64,000 nucleotides of DNA, taken from assembly GCA_018340805.1 (NCBI GenBank), contig JACMZG010000008.1, positions 21,313,930 through 21,377,929 of the forward strand, read 5' to 3'. The first letter of the stretch is position 1. Every line of letters begins with the position of its first letter. This DNA comes from Microvelia longipes (lineage: Eukaryota > Arthropoda > Insecta > Hemiptera > Veliidae). The position numbers and the translations under genes were made by a program. The notes below the pieces were generated by a model that worked only from the letters and a program-made list of their open reading frames with translations, did not search any database and was not told the origin of the DNA. Below are positions 11,497 to 23,313 of the stretch, piece by piece.

Positions 11497-11850
11497 GATA
11501 GAGTATTTACAGTAGATTCAATTTCACATAGAACTGTAATCATTTCGTCAAAACTTAATACAGCCCTGCCTAATGTTGCCTTAAGTAAACTTTTAACTAT
11601 ACGAATTAATCTCTTCCGCCCTCTTGGATGCTAAAAAAACATTGAACGTCTACCTAATTTGCTGAATACTACTAAATGCTAAATTTGGTCCCAGTCAAGA
11701 CGATTATATACCCTATCTGACCCCACGAAATGTGTACCATTATCACTAAAATTTACTAACGGTCCCCCTCTTCTCCCGATAAATCTACGCAATGCCTAAA
11801 CTGGTCTAACAGGTGAAATAGCACTGCTTAAGGTAATGCCCTTTTTCTTT
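11497..11850 (-). pseudogene. BEL/Pao integrase fragment
   Basis: On the minus strand the region reads GGPLVNFSDNGTHFVG in one frame and, after stops and frame changes, IRIVKSLLKATLGRAVLSF followed by an ExESTVN-like block. These are the second catalytic Asp region (SDNGTxF) and the helix after the catalytic Glu of BEL/Pao integrases. Stops and shifts show it is dead. It could belong to the BEL remnant at 15,890-17,644, whose frame jumps over this part of integrase, but the two pieces cannot be joined with certainty. Confidence 0.7.
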
Positions 11851-12421
11851 TAAAGGTGCATTCACAATACTGCGGTAGCGATGCGTCCGTCCGTTGCGTG
11901 CGGTGACAGCTCAAATTCCAACCTATGTAATCGTATAGGACGTTCTTAAACAGCTTGCGGTAGCGTTGCGGAAAATGGAAATTTTTGCAAATCGACTAAA
12001 CCCGCGCAAATGACACAGTGATTATCATTTGATTGATTAAGAAACACCTTATAGGGACCTGACGTAAAAGAAACCTTTCCGTTTTCAAAGTATTGAAATT
12101 TTTCTTACTCCCTCTTCCGATTTAGAGAATACTTTTGTTTTGTTTGGGTTTTGATTTTTGCTGTACTTAAAGTCGTTTTATTCTTTATTATTCTAATAAA
12201 TGAGTTATTTTTTATCTAAAAAGTGAATATTATCTTGTTATTAAACCACACTATTGTTATTTTATTACTTTTGTTTGAGCTGTGTCTTTTTAAAGTGTAT
12301 AATTTTTCCTTCTAGTTTTTATTAGTTCAAAGTTGTTTTAGCGAATTTTCATTATGAAAATGACGCATATAAGGTTGTTCGGATGACGGAAGTTGAGGGT
12401 GGGAGTGAGCGGAGTCGGTTC

Positions 12422-12508
12422 TGTAATAAGGACGGTTTAAGCCTTGTTGAAAACTATATTGTAAACATTAATAACAATTTAATATAATATGACATAGCTG
12501 TCATTACA
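12422..12508 (-). repeat. 3' LTR of gag-only element
   Basis: 87 bp, TG...CA bounded, same length and apparently same sequence as 13,486-13,572. It is the 3' LTR when read on the coding (minus) strand. Confidence 0.9.
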
Positions 12509-12587
12509 GTCCTCCCTCATAAGAAACTGCTATCCTCTTCTCTAGCTCCTTCTCTTTGCCTCAGTTGATCAGCATGTTTTTTCTTTA

Positions 12588-13463
12588 TCACTCCCCCGCC
12601 ATTGAGTATTTTTGTTTAGAATGACCTTTACTACTTTTACAAACTTTAGAAAAGTGCCCAGTGCGGTTACAGAGCCTGCACGTCACACCTCTTGCTGGAC
12701 ATTGAGCAATAGGATGTCGCTCATAACCACAATTCCAGCATTGTTGATTTTTACCAATCTTAAAACTAAGTTCTCCCTTTTTAGAATTATTTTCAACTTT
12801 ATGTATGATATTATTACTACCACTAGTCCCTACTTCTTGTACTTCAGTGTGGGCCTTATCAATTGTATCGGCTAAATCAAGAACAGTATTGAAAGATACC
12901 CGTACCCCTTCATTATTCGTTCCTGCCGGCCACCTTTGCCTAATTTCTATTTCTAATTTAATGTTTTGACACCCTGCCACAAACCTATCTCTGAGCCTTT
13001 CGTCTATCGTTAATGCCGAATATTTACAAGGTTTACTCAACTCTTTCAGCCTATCAGCAAATTGAGTCAAGGATTCAGATGTGTCCCTAACAGCTCTTTC
13101 AAAATGCATACGGGCAGCAAATATAGTTATTTCAGGTTGGTAAATCTTTAAGAACCCTTGTTTTATTTGGTCTAAAGAACAATCGTCTAATGATTTTGGA
13201 ATCATATGGTTCCGCATTGCTCTGAGGGGTGTAGGGCCTACATAAGCTAATAAAAGATCTTTTCTTGCTATTTTAAATTCGTCTTGATCACCTCCAAGTC
13301 CCTTAACCCTACACATCCTCTCGAATTGTTCGATATATTCCTCCCATGGATTCAATTTATCATAACCATGAAAATGAAATTTTGACATTTTTAACGAAAT
13401 GTCATTAAATACCTCCTCATCCTCTTCTTCCTGTAATATAACATTACTCCGTCTTCTAGGCAT
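12588..13463 (-). CDS. Gag polyprotein of gag-only Gypsy-type element
   Basis: Complete 291-aa Gag from an ATG 22 bases after the 5' LTR. Residues about 25-190 form a retrotransposon gag capsid-like domain (LNPWEEYIEQFERMCRVKG early, FERAVRDTSESLTQFADRLK in the middle). Two CX2CX4HX4C zinc knuckles follow: CWNCGYERHPIAQC and CRLCNRTGHFSKVC. The layout resembles gag of Mag/K02A2.6-like Gypsy elements. The frame has no break, which is notable because it is the only protein of the element. Expected role: forms the particle that packages element RNA, with enzymes supplied by another element. Inference: retained selection, or simply recent insertion. Confidence 0.85.
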   Translation of the reverse strand: MPRRRSNVILQEEEDEEVFNDISLKMSKFHFHGYDKLNPWEEYIEQFERMCRVKGLGGDQDEFKIARKDLLLAYVGPTPLRAMRNHMIPKSLDDCSLDQIKQGFLKIYQPEITIFAARMHFERAVRDTSESLTQFADRLKELSKPCKYSALTIDERLRDRFVAGCQNIKLEIEIRQRWPAGTNNEGVRVSFNTVLDLADTIDKAHTEVQEVGTSGSNNIIHKVENNSKKGELSFKIGKNQQCWNCGYERHPIAQCPARGVTCRLCNRTGHFSKVCKSSKGHSKQKYSMAGE

Positions 13464-13485
13464 CCTTGAATTGTTACTGCGCCAC

Positions 13486-13572
13486 TGTAATAAGGACGGT
13501 TTAAGCCTTGTTGAAAACTATATTGTAAACATTAATAACAATTTAATATAATATGACATAGCTGTCATTACA
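13486..13572 (-). repeat. 5' LTR of gag-only element
   Basis: 87-bp LTR that precedes gag on the minus strand. Expected to hold the promoter, although no TATA match stands out beyond AT-rich sequence. Confidence 0.9.
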
Positions 13573-13615
13573 GGTTCCTATTGGCTTCCTGATAACAAAA
13601 AAATATGTCCGAAAA

Positions 13616-13618
<3 letters not shown>

Positions 13619-13652
<34 letters not shown>

Positions 13653-13655
13653 GTA
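13619..13655. repeat. Short (TA)n run
   Basis: About 37 bp of TA repeats grading into TATG. No coding significance. Confidence 0.8.
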
Positions 13656-14019
13656 TGTAAGAGTTTCTACCCTTTCGTATGGCGAACGATAACTCTTGAA
13701 GGCATTCTCAAATTGAAACGAAACTTTGCAAATCGCGAGATGTTGTGGAGGTTACGAGGCTTATTGTTTATAAAAAACACGCACGCACAAAAAATAAATA
13801 TTTTTTTTTAAAAATTCTTATGGGGTATTAAATTGTAGGTATCGATGGGTGAAACACAAATATGTTTCGCTTTTTCAAAATGGCGACAATTACACCCACC
13901 AAAAATATCGAAAACCACCAAAAAATTGTTGTCCCCCCCCCTTTTAACCCATAAAGAGAAGCCCTAAAATATTGGATAAATGATTGTTTTTATAGTTAAA
14001 ATTGGCTAAAACAAACAAG

Positions 14020-15098
14020 CATATAAAGGCGAGCGAAGGTGTTCTATGGTTATTTCTATTATATACACTTAAGAAGGTATATATGCAATATGCAAACACA
14101 TATAGGCGAGCGAAGCGAGCCATTAAATCTTTTTTAATGTTTTAAAATATTCTCTAAAATTAGGTATCGACAAACAAACATATAAAGGCGAGCGTAGCGA
14201 GCCCTAGAATTTTATATCATGTCTCTACTATATGCTATATAATTAGGTAGTGATAAACATAAACAGAAAGGCGAGTGAAGTGAGTCCAAGATATTCATGC
14301 CTTGTTTTAAATGTTTCTCTTAAAGTAGGTATTGACAAAAAAGATAAAGGCGAGCGAAGCGATCCCTGGTGCGTTATGGTTATTTATAATATTATGTTAT
14401 GTCTTTACTCTATGCTATAAAATTAGGTACTGATAAGCATATACAGAAAGGCGAACAAAGCGAGCCTAAGATATTCATGCCTTGTTTTAAATGTTTCTCT
14501 GAAAATATGTCTTGAAAAACAAGCGAGCCCTAGTCTTTTATGGTTATTTTTATTATATACTCTTAAGAAACTACTGATATGCAAACACATAAAGGCAAGC
14601 GAAGCGAGCCCATGAATTTTATTTTATGATTAAATTTTTCTCTAAAATTAGGTATCGACAAATAAACATATATAGGCGAGCGAAGCGAGCCCTAGATTTT
14701 AGTATGTAAAAGTTTGATTCTATGGTTTAAAATTCGGTAGTACCAAACAAGGACATAAAGGCGAGCGAAGCGAGCCGTAGAATATTATGTTATGTCTTTC
14801 CTCTATGCTATAAAATTAGGTACTGATAAGCATATACAGAAAGGCAAGCGAAGCGAGTCCAAGAAATGCATGCCTCGTTTTAAATGTTTCTCTTAAAGTA
14901 GGTATTGACAAACATGCATCTAAAGGCGAGCGAAGCGAGCCCTTGAATCTTATTTTATGTCTTAATTTTTTTCTAAAACTAGGCATCGACAAACAAACAC
15001 ATATAGGTGAGCGAAGCGAGCCCTAAAATATTTAATAAAAGTTTGAATTTATAGTTTAAATTGGCTAGTTATAACAATGTAAATGTAGTTGTAATTAC

Positions 15099-15139
<41 letters not shown>

Positions 15140-15600
15140 GCTAGTATCAAGCAAGTTTATAATGGCGAGCGAAGCGCCATTTTTTTATTATAGACTTATA
15201 AGAAGGTACTGATAAGCAAACACATAAAGGCGAGCAAAGTGAGCCCTAGAAATTTATGTTTTATTATATTTATTTTTCCTAAAATCAGTTATTGACAATC
15301 AGACACATACAGGCGAGCGAAATGAGCCCTAGTATATTTGGTAAAATTATATTTTTACCCTGCAAAATTAGCTTGTTACAAACATACAAATGAAGACAAG
15401 CGAAACGAGCACTTATATATTTTGTTTTCTTTTTAGTGTATACTTTAAATTAGGTACTGATAAGTAAACACAGAAAGGCGGGCGTAGCAAGCCGTGGAAT
15501 ATTACGTTATAATTTATTTATTTCTTCTAAAATTAGATATCGACAAACACTAATATATAGGCAATTGAAGCGAGGCGTAGAATATTAAGTATAAATATGA
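14020..15600 (+). repeat. Degenerate satellite, ~80-90-bp units with GCGAGCGAAGCGAGC core
   Basis: About nineteen imperfect units. Most carry AAAGGCGAGCGAAGCGAGCC, followed by about 60 bp of AT-rich spacer and AATTAGGTAYYGAYAA. Spacing between cores is mostly 75-105 bp. Cores occur near 14,030, 14,104, 14,191, 14,270, 14,350, 14,452, 14,596, 14,674, 14,761, 14,844, 14,926, 15,007, 15,165 and on to 15,571. The GC-rich core is far better conserved than the spacer. A 36-base poly-A run interrupts the array at about 15,101-15,136. No reading frame is present. Confidence 0.9.
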
Positions 15601-15889
15601 TTGTTCTATCTGCAGGTCCTTTACGATAAGTATAATAGCTAATACTACTTAAAACAGATCAGTTAAATGAGAACGGTAGAAAGCTTGTATTTTTGAACTA
15701 ACAACCAAGATGACATTAATAATTATTTCATTTTTTATAAAAACGTAAACAAACATTACTCAAAATTAGAAAAACCAGATTTCTTCAAACAAATGCGTTT
15801 CACAACACATTCCCACCTTGAGAGATAAACACCAAAATCTCTTAAAATATTGAGGCAGCGATATTAAACATACCAAAGTTAAATCAAAA

Positions 15890-17644
15890 TTAACAGAGCA
15901 ATAAACCGGCCTGAAATACGTCTGGTGTTTTAACTGATCTTCCCGACCTGGTTGTTCTAACCTTAGTAGTAGTAGATTGCCTATCCATTTCTGGCTCTCT
16001 TGAAACAGTTAGCCATCCTTTTCTTTTATCAGAATTTCTGCAATTAAACCCAAATCGTCTGACCCACGCTATCACACGCAACATTTTATGATAGTCTTCA
16101 ATATGTTTATAGCTCCATTCTATCTCACTTAGCACGTTTATCACTGACGCAGTTATACCCTTCCTTCTCTCTTTGCTTATTTCTTTTTCGTCGCAGGAAA
16201 CATCTTGACTGGGCCAGTCCGACCTAGGATTTTTTAGCCATGACCGTCCTTCCCACCATTTTGATTGAACTAACTGTTGAGGAGAGCATCCTCTTGACGG
16301 CAAGTCTGCCGGATTCATAGGTCCAGGAACATGATTCCATTCTTCAGCTGTCGACTTCTCTCGAATTTCCTTCACGCGATTATATACAAATGGACCCCAA
16401 TGATCCTGTCTGATTATCCAGGATAATACTGTACTTGAATCAGTCCAATAAAAGACAGGTAGACCCTTGAACTCTTCAGACTCCTTGATCGACTGAACCA
16501 AGCGAACCCCAATGGTTGCACCAAGCAATTCGAGCCTAGGAATAGTAGTTGATTTCAACGGAGCCACTCTACTTTTAGCCATCATCAACTGGACGTTAAC
16601 TTCATTCTCCGTTTCGGACCTTATAAAAACAGCAGCCGCATAGGCTTGACTACTGGCTTCACAAAAACAATGAAGACTAGCAAACCTCGTATCCCGCCCT
16701 TTGTTGAACCATCGTGGCACCCGCAATTTTTTTAAATGATGAAGTTCAGACTTCCAGACCAGAAACTCTTTTTTCACTTCTTCGTCTACTTCTTCATCCC
16801 AACTCTTTTGACTTAACCAAGACTTCTGAATGAGACGTTTAGGAATCATCATAACAGGGCATGAAAATCCCAAAGGATCAAAGATTTTCTGAGCCGCGGA
16901 TAAAATCACTCTTTTGCTAATAATACCTTGCTTTACATCAGGAATATCGTAGCACTCCTTACTAAGCATTAAAGAGTCATCCTTTCTATCCCACGTCATT
17001 CCTAAAACCGATGTTAGCCAGGATCTAGTTTCACCGAATTGAAAACTTTGTTCCCAACACCTTAACTCAAACTGTCCCTCTCCCATCAGCGCTGAGCCTT
17101 GTTTTCTAAATATTTTAGCTTCCTCGTCCGACTGTACACTAACAAGACTATTGTCAACATAGAACGAATTTTTTAATTTCTCTACTACCCATGGTTCATA
17201 TGTACCTTCTGACGCTGAACTTCTTGTAATATGGTAACCAATAGTTTCTCCTAACAGATACGGACTGCAGACCACACCAAATACTACTCGTGTATGTCGA
17301 AAAGTTATTATGTTTTCATCCTTATCGAACCAAAGGAATCTTAACGAATCCCGGTCTCTCTTGTTTAAACTTATCTGGAGAAAAGCCTTGGCGATATCTG
17401 ACGATATTCCTACTTCTTCTAACCTAAACCGATGTAGTATATTTGGTATTAGCTCAATTGTATTTCTTCCTGTATCAAGACAAGCATTCAACGACGGTGA
17501 TCCTCGTTCTCTCGCTCCAGCATCAAATACTGGTCTAACCTTCGTGGTAAGACTATTTATCTTTTTCAACGTGTCTATGAGGCAAATAGTGAGCTGGGTT
17601 ATTGAGTTCTTCAACCGGAACCTCCTTGTGGGCAATAATAACAA
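15890..17644 (-). pseudogene. BEL/Pao pol remnant: reverse transcriptase, RNase H, integrase ends
   Basis: The 584-codon frame contains TTKVRPVFDAG, the RT block SFYVDNSLVS at the active-site position, FDPLGFSCPVMM, the RNase H blocks IPRLELLGATIG and FYWTDSSTVLSW, the motif NPADLPSRG, and an integrase N-terminal start (LRVIAWVRRFGFN). It then jumps to a basic tail, RTTRSGRSVKTPDVFQ, that looks like the element's C-terminus, so the integrase core is deleted. The upstream motif AHYLPH lies in another frame, so there is a frameshift at about 17,570. YVDN replaces YxDD; I recall this as common in one BEL lineage, so it is not proof of death. No LTRs were found. It is distinct from the BEL at 52-58 kb. 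Confidence 0.85.
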
Positions 17645-18260
17645 AAAGTTCTCATTTTAACAATATTTTAATGATTAATTATTAATAAAAAGCGAGATTA
17701 ACACATGGTACAAAATTAAAACCGAATCGTCTTGAACATCATTTTCTTCTTAAATTATTATTCATTTAAGTACACAAGTTAATACTGCAGACAATGTATA
17801 TTTTAAATTATTTTATTCCTCACAAATCCCCCTCTAAAAGAATTTAAAAAAACAAAAACAAAATTGACCCAAAAAATATGTCGATACCCCTAAAAATCAC
17901 AAAAATTATATCTCAAGTTATATAATTAAAATTATATCTCAAATTATATATCATATATCTCAAAATATATCTTATAAATTATAATTACATATCTCAAGTT
18001 TATCTTCAAGAATTTATAGAATTTAAACAAAAATTTTAAATTAAAAAACAAACTTTAATTTCTTAAACCAAAAAATGTATCACCACAATTAGGCGTTTAA
18101 AAAAATTTAAAAGTATCAAACTAGAATTTTCTAAGTATTAAACAAAAACATATTCTTCAAAAGTTTTAAAGTTTCAAAAATTAAAAAATAGCATCAATAA
18201 ATTTAAGAAATGTTCAGTCAGGCAAAAATATTAAATTTGAAAATTTAAATATTTTAAGCA
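17645..18260. other. AT-rich non-coding stretch
   Basis: No gene, LTR or tandem repeat recognised. Very AT-rich, with short repeated TTATATCTCAAATTATA-like phrases around 17,910-18,000. Confidence 0.6.
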
Positions 18261-19400
18261 TTAGATCAAATTGACCTTAGTAACAGGCTTTGTCAAGAAA
18301 TCAGCATACTGACATTGTCCTGAGACATGATTTACATCAAAGTTATTATTTTTATAATTTTGATGTAAGAAAGCAATAAGTCTAACTAAATGAAAAGATT
18401 TTTTATTAGCAACACCATTTTTGGCTAACTGAACAGCTGATAAATTGTCACAGTTGATTTTAATTGATTTAATATTGCAATTAATTAACTCTTCATAAAA
18501 GGCTTGCAAATAAAGACCTTCTTTTACTGCTTCCGACATAGCAGTGATTTCAGCATCACATGAAGAGAGACACACATTATTTTGCAATTTCGAACACCAA
18601 CTTATCACATTTTTACCCATTTTATAAAAATAGCCAGTATTTGATTTTTGATTAGACCTACCATCTTTCCAGCTGGCATCAACATGACAAGATATCTCAC
18701 AAGTTCCTTTATAATACATTAAACTATAATCTATAGTTGATTTCAAATAACGTAATACTCTCTTTAATGCATTAAAATGAATTAATCTAGGTTCTTTGCT
18801 ATACCTGGATAGATAACTAATAGGGAAGGCTAAATCAGGCCTAGTTTTAGTTCCTAAATACATGAGAGAACCCAATAACTCTTGATATTTTATAGAATCT
18901 ACAAGTTCTGAGTTTTCACAATTATCAAGATCTTGATTGACATCAAGGGGGGTACTTATAGGATTACACTCCAACATATTGTGTTTTCTCAAAACTTCTA
19001 CAGCATAGTGTTTTTGAGTTAATTCAATACAATCTTTATTTTTTATTATTTTCAAACCTAAAACACTATCTAGGGTTTCTTCCCTTATGATAAATCTTTT
19101 TTCCATTAATTTAATAAAGAAATTTTTAATATTTGTATCAGAATAGATTGCTATTATATCATCTACATGGTTACCAATTATTATTTTTGAGCCACCCCTA
19201 GTTAAAGAATAAAGACATTTGTCTGATGTTAATCTTATGAAATTATTTTTAATTAAATATTCGTTCAATGTATCATACCAACAGCTTATCTTCTAAATCT
19301 TCTTTATTTCTTGAAATATTTAAACTCTCTAAAGATGTCATCCAACATTCTTCATCAGTATTAAAACAATACAAGTTCATGTTTTCTTTGCTATGGCCTT
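18261..19400 (-). pseudogene. Copia-type pol fragment (RT C-terminal part and RNase H)
   Basis: The main open frame (18,261-19,268) contains IIIGNHVDDIIAI (the RT active site, with His where Tyr is usual), GSLMYLGTKTRPDLAFPISY, CHVDASWKDGRSNQKSNTGY, SSCDAEITAMSEAVKEGLYL and QYADFLTKP. This is the standard order for the end of Ty1/copia pol. Upstream, about 19,290-19,400 reads NLYCFNTDEECWMTSLESLN, resembling the GAG-pre-integrase segment, so the integrase and the first half of RT are missing between them. An internally deleted, 5'-incomplete copy. No LTR recognised. Confidence 0.85.
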
Positions 19401-19809
19401 TGGCAAAAAGCGTCCCAGAGACATAATTGCTAAGATCTAGGATCTTCCTCACCTTTACTACTTCTTGCTATGGCCTTTATCAGTAATGTGCTTATAAAAA
19501 CTGCTTAGCCAAATTAAACAGTAAATCGTCTTCCGATCCGTCCATTATATTATGCAGGAACCGGAAGACAATTTCAGAGAATTTATTTTAAATTTTTGCT
19601 TACTCATTAATCTAAGTAAATGACGCTATATACATATTTTATACTCAATAGGGTCAGGACATTAATAAGTTTGATTTTTGCATAAAGTTTCATTTCGATC
19701 CGACAAAGCCTTTAAGAGTTGTCGTGTTTCAAGGAAATGCTGCTATCACCAATACATATAAACTACAAAAATCACTCTAGGCATTTTGAAACCTTAAATG
19801 TACTGTTTC

Positions 19810-19960
19810 GTAATTAAGGAAGGGACCTCAGAAACGGATTTTGACCACACAACAAAATTTGTCTCCCGCCAAGACGCTTATCTCATAAGCGAAATCTTTA
19901 AATGGAAATTCGCTAACAAATTATTACAATACCTGAAATAAAAAAGTATATAAAAATAGA
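19810..19960 (+). repeat. tRNA-SINE-like fragment, family S2
   Basis: CCTCAGAAACGGATTTTGAC, followed by GCCAAGACGCTTATC and GGAAATTCGCTAAC, matches 30,661-30,780 (there CCTCCGAAACGGATTTG, GCCATGACGCCTATC and GGAAATTCGCTAA). Two copies of one short dispersed repeat. The 30.6-kb copy contains a box B-like GGTTCGACTTCC. Confidence 0.5.
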
Positions 19961-19996
19961 CCAATATGCGTTGTGCGTTCTTGAATTTCATATAAT

Positions 19997-20124
19997 TTAT
20001 AATTTTGATAGAGATTTGAATTCTTGAGACATAGCTGTGTATGTTTTTTCTATAAGGTCATCTATGTTACTTTCGTTCATTCCTTTAGTTGGAATGGCAG
20101 GTAAAAACTTGATAGTATTTAAAC
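19997..20124 (-). CDS. AGPAT copy B, exon 5 (last)
   Basis: Final exon of the right-hand AGPAT gene: acceptor GTATGTTTCAG at 20,125-20,135, then GLNTIKFLPAIPTKGMNESN, then a helical tail ending FKSLSKL and TAA at 19,997-19,999. The block after motif IV in animal AGPATs has the same pattern (xxVLPPIPTxGL followed by a helical tail). The phase (2) matches the exon 4 donor at 29,017, where the Gly codon is split. The intron between them is 8,892 bp and filled with transposons. A possible AATAAA on the minus strand lies at about 19,585. Confidence 0.8.
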
Positions 20125-20210
20125 CTGAAACATACAGCAAAGGATAATAATTATTTAATTTTATGAAATAAATAAAATTACCGACATACATAACTGAGAA
20201 TGTTTAGTTA

Positions 20211-20343
20211 TGTTATATATCTAATTAAAACGTACATTTACACAACTTAAAAATCTAATTTATTTCAACATAACAATGACAATGTTATTAAAGATTATTA
20301 TAAAACTGTCAGTGTAACCATGGAAACGTAATAATATATATCA
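20211..20343 (-). repeat. 3' LTR of Gypsy element
   Basis: 133 bp. One small indel relative to the 24,508-24,639 copy, in the ATTAAAGATTATT stretch. Confidence 0.9.
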
Positions 20344-20417
20344 AGGCCCCCCTTAAATTTGGTGCCCCGTATTTGACCTAAGTGTCTTCTCCATACTAAC
20401 CCTCAGATCCGTCGATC

Positions 20418-23313
20418 CTATGATAATGATGAGATCCCTCTCGCTTGACTATAACACAAACTCCCATTTTCACCTCTGTAACTTCTAACTTGTACCCTAT
20501 CACCTACCTTAAATCCTTTGACTGGAAACTCCCTTTCCTTATTATTTATCTTAATCTCATCCCCAGAGGACACTAACAAATCAAACTCTGTGCGAACTTT
20601 GCGACCAAACATTAACTGGTACGCCGACGCCCCCGTGGCATTAGGTGCGTTTCTGAGCTGTTTTAACAAAATAACCAGTTTATCTGTTACGTCCCCCGAC
20701 TCATTCTCCATAGCTTGTGAACCTCGCTTTACCGTTTAAACAAACCGCTCGGCCTGTCCGTTAGACGCCTGGCATGAAAGGGGTGGGTGCTGTTAACTTA
20801 TGGCAGATACTGTATCTCTTAAGAAACTGTTGAAAATGATGCGAAGTAAACTGCCTTCCATTATCTGAAACTAAGACATGTGGTAATCCAAAAGTAGAAA
20901 AGAGTCTTTGTAGTTGTCTTGTGCACCATTCAGACGTAGTTGACTTTGTAGGTATTACTTCTACCCATTTAGTATATGCATCCACTATAACAAAATAACT
21001 CCATCCTCTCATAGGTCCGGCGAAGTCGATGTGTATCCTTTCCCAGGGTTTTTCTGGAATAACCCAGGGGTGGTATGATTCCTTAGAAGGTTTATTTTTC
21101 TTTAAACAGCATTCCTTGCAGCTTCCTACCAGATCTTCAATTTCCTTGTCAATTTGAGGCCAATAGCAGTAACTCCGGGCTAGTGCTTTCATTCTAACCA
21201 TCCCAAGGTGTCCTTCATGCAATTCTCGTAAAACGTGTTTCCTTAAGACTGATGGTACAAAAATTCTAATTCCTCGAAAAATGCATCCATCTTGAAGTGT
21301 GTACTCTTCATCCCGTAGCCCTATGTCCCTTAAACTCAATCCATTCACTAATCTTTCTAAAATTGTAGATAGTTGTCCATCTTTAATTGTTTCCGTTCGT
21401 ACATCTTCAATTTTGACTGGAAGGGTAGTTATTTGATTTAATTGAAACTTAGCAAACTCGTCTATATCAGTAACTTTAGTCTTTTCATATGGAAACCTGG
21501 ATAAATAATCGGCATTGGCATGCGCATCTGTTCTTTTGTACTCAATATTATAATCGAATCCTGACAAAAAGTGTGCATAATTAAAGATCCTAGTAGCCGC
21601 TATTGATGGTAACGTACGCTGTGGGTCAAAAATAAACACTAATGGTTTATTATCCGTTATAAGCGTAAATTTTCGACCGTATAAATACGTAAAAAACTTT
21701 TTGATTCCCCAAAAGATCCCAGTGGCTTCTTTATCTATTTGGCTGTAGTGGGATTCGCTGGTTGTAAGTGACCTTGACGCGAACGCGATGGGCTTTTCGG
21801 TTCCGTCTTTCAATCGATGTGAAAGCACCGCGCCTAAACCAACTGGAGATGCATCTGTTGCCAAAACTAATGGTAAATTTGGATTATAATGTGTAAGTAC
21901 TTTTTCGCTTGTAATTTCCTGTATTACCCTTTTAAATGTTCTTTCGCATTCATCTGTCCATCTAAACTTGTTACACTTTTTCAATAATGTATTCAGTGGG
22001 TGTAAGAGTGTTGCTAAATTAGGAATAAAACGATTATAATAGTTAGCTACCCCTATGAAACTCCGTAGTTCTCCAACGTTTTCTGGCCTTTTCGCTTCCT
22101 TTATAGCTCTAACTTTCTCGTCAGTCTTGTGTAGTCCGTCTGCATCAATTTTGTGTCCTAAATATTGTATAGATTGCTGGCAAAATTTACTTTTCTCTCT
22201 GTTAATTCTTAAGTCGTAATCACGCATTCTCTGTAGCACCAGTTTTAACCTGTATAATAACTCGTCCATATTAGATCCCTGAATTATGACGTCATCAAAA
22301 AACGATTTCACTCCTTCTAATCCCTGCAAAACTTTATCCATAAAGCGGTTCCATATCGCCGGAGCTACTTTGACCCCGAACATTAACCTATTTACTTTGT
22401 ACACTCCTTTTTGGGTACTAATAGCTTGGAGTAAAGCACTTTCCTCGTTCATTTCCATATGTAAATAGGCATTGCTTACGTCTAGTGTGCAAAAGTATTT
22501 GCCACCATTCATAGCCGCAAAAATTTCTTCAATCCGAGGTATAGGGTAGTGTTCATCTTTGATTACTTTATTCAAGGTAATCTTGTAATCAGCGCATAGC
22601 CTCACATTACCATTCGGTTTTACTACCGGTACTACTGGGGTACCCCACTCTGCATGTTCTACTTTACTAATTATTCCTAACCCTTCTAGTCTCTCAATTT
22701 CTTCCTCTACTTTATTCTTGATCGCAAATGCACTTGTCTAGGTTTAATAAATATCGGTTCCACCTTCTTTGAGTTTTAATTGTACCTTATAATTGGGGAT
22801 ACATCCGATATCTGTTCTGAAAATATCTTTAAAATCGTTTAATATTTTATCTAATTTACTCGTTTCGCTAGCCTGGACCGATTTTATCTCTCCCCAATCT
22901 AACTTAACTTCCTTAAACCAGTCCCTACCAAAAATTGGATCTACTTTTTGATTTATAATAAAGAGTTTTCCAAAAAATTCAAAATTTTTGTATTTGCATT
23001 TAACCATAACTACCCCCTTTGGTCTGATTATTTCACCCGTGTATGTCCTTAATTCCACATTAGTCTTAAATAACCTATTTCTAAACCCTAATTTCAAAAA
23101 ATCATGGTATGATATTGTACTTAAAGCTGCACCGGTATCAAGTTCCATATCCAGTCTTCGTCCTTCTATTTCTAATTGAACTACAAACTTACCACTACTG
23201 TCAGTTTTTATAGTTCTACTATTGTATGACTTTTCTACTTTTGTTTTCTTTAATACTGTAAATATTATGCTTGTTCTGACTATGCTCTTCGTTTTCCTCT
23301 TCGTTACTCTCAA
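20418..23313 (-). pseudogene. Gypsy pol: protease, reverse transcriptase, RNase H, integrase
   Basis: Read on the minus strand: protease DTGAALSTISY near 23,140; RT block AEWGTPVVPVVKPNG near 22,650, then FFDDVIIQG at the active site (Phe where Tyr is usual); RNase H blocks LATDASPVGLGAVLSHR and ITDNKPL; integrase HHCC zinc finger (HEGHLG and CKEC), IHIDFAG and LVSDNGRQFTS. The last catalytic region, containing QAERFV, lies in another frame. Breaks: stops TAA and TAG at 22,746-22,738 with compensating indels, a frameshift at about 20,765 and a stop at about 20,737. Pol lies in the +1 frame relative to gag with a 95-bp overlap, so a programmed +1 shift is possible. Confidence 0.88.

Larger units (their letters stand above)
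12422..13572 (-). mobile_element. Gag-only LTR retroelement (TR-GAG-like), 1,151 bp
   Basis: Two apparently identical 87-bp LTRs (TGTAATAAGG...GTCATTACA) at 12,422-12,508 and 13,486-13,572, flanked by a GGTTC target duplication at 12,417-12,421 and 13,573-13,577. On the minus strand a primer-site-like TGGCGCAGTAACAATTC begins just after the 5' LTR. A purine tract ATGAGGGAGGAC precedes the 3' LTR. Between them is one intact gag gene and no protease, reverse transcriptase or integrase. Identical LTRs and the intact target duplication indicate a recent insertion mobilised in trans by a complete Gypsy element. Confidence 0.9.

Noticed and set aside
14020..15600. CRISPR-like array based on the conserved core
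   Set aside because: The spacers between cores are related to each other and vary in length; it is a satellite.
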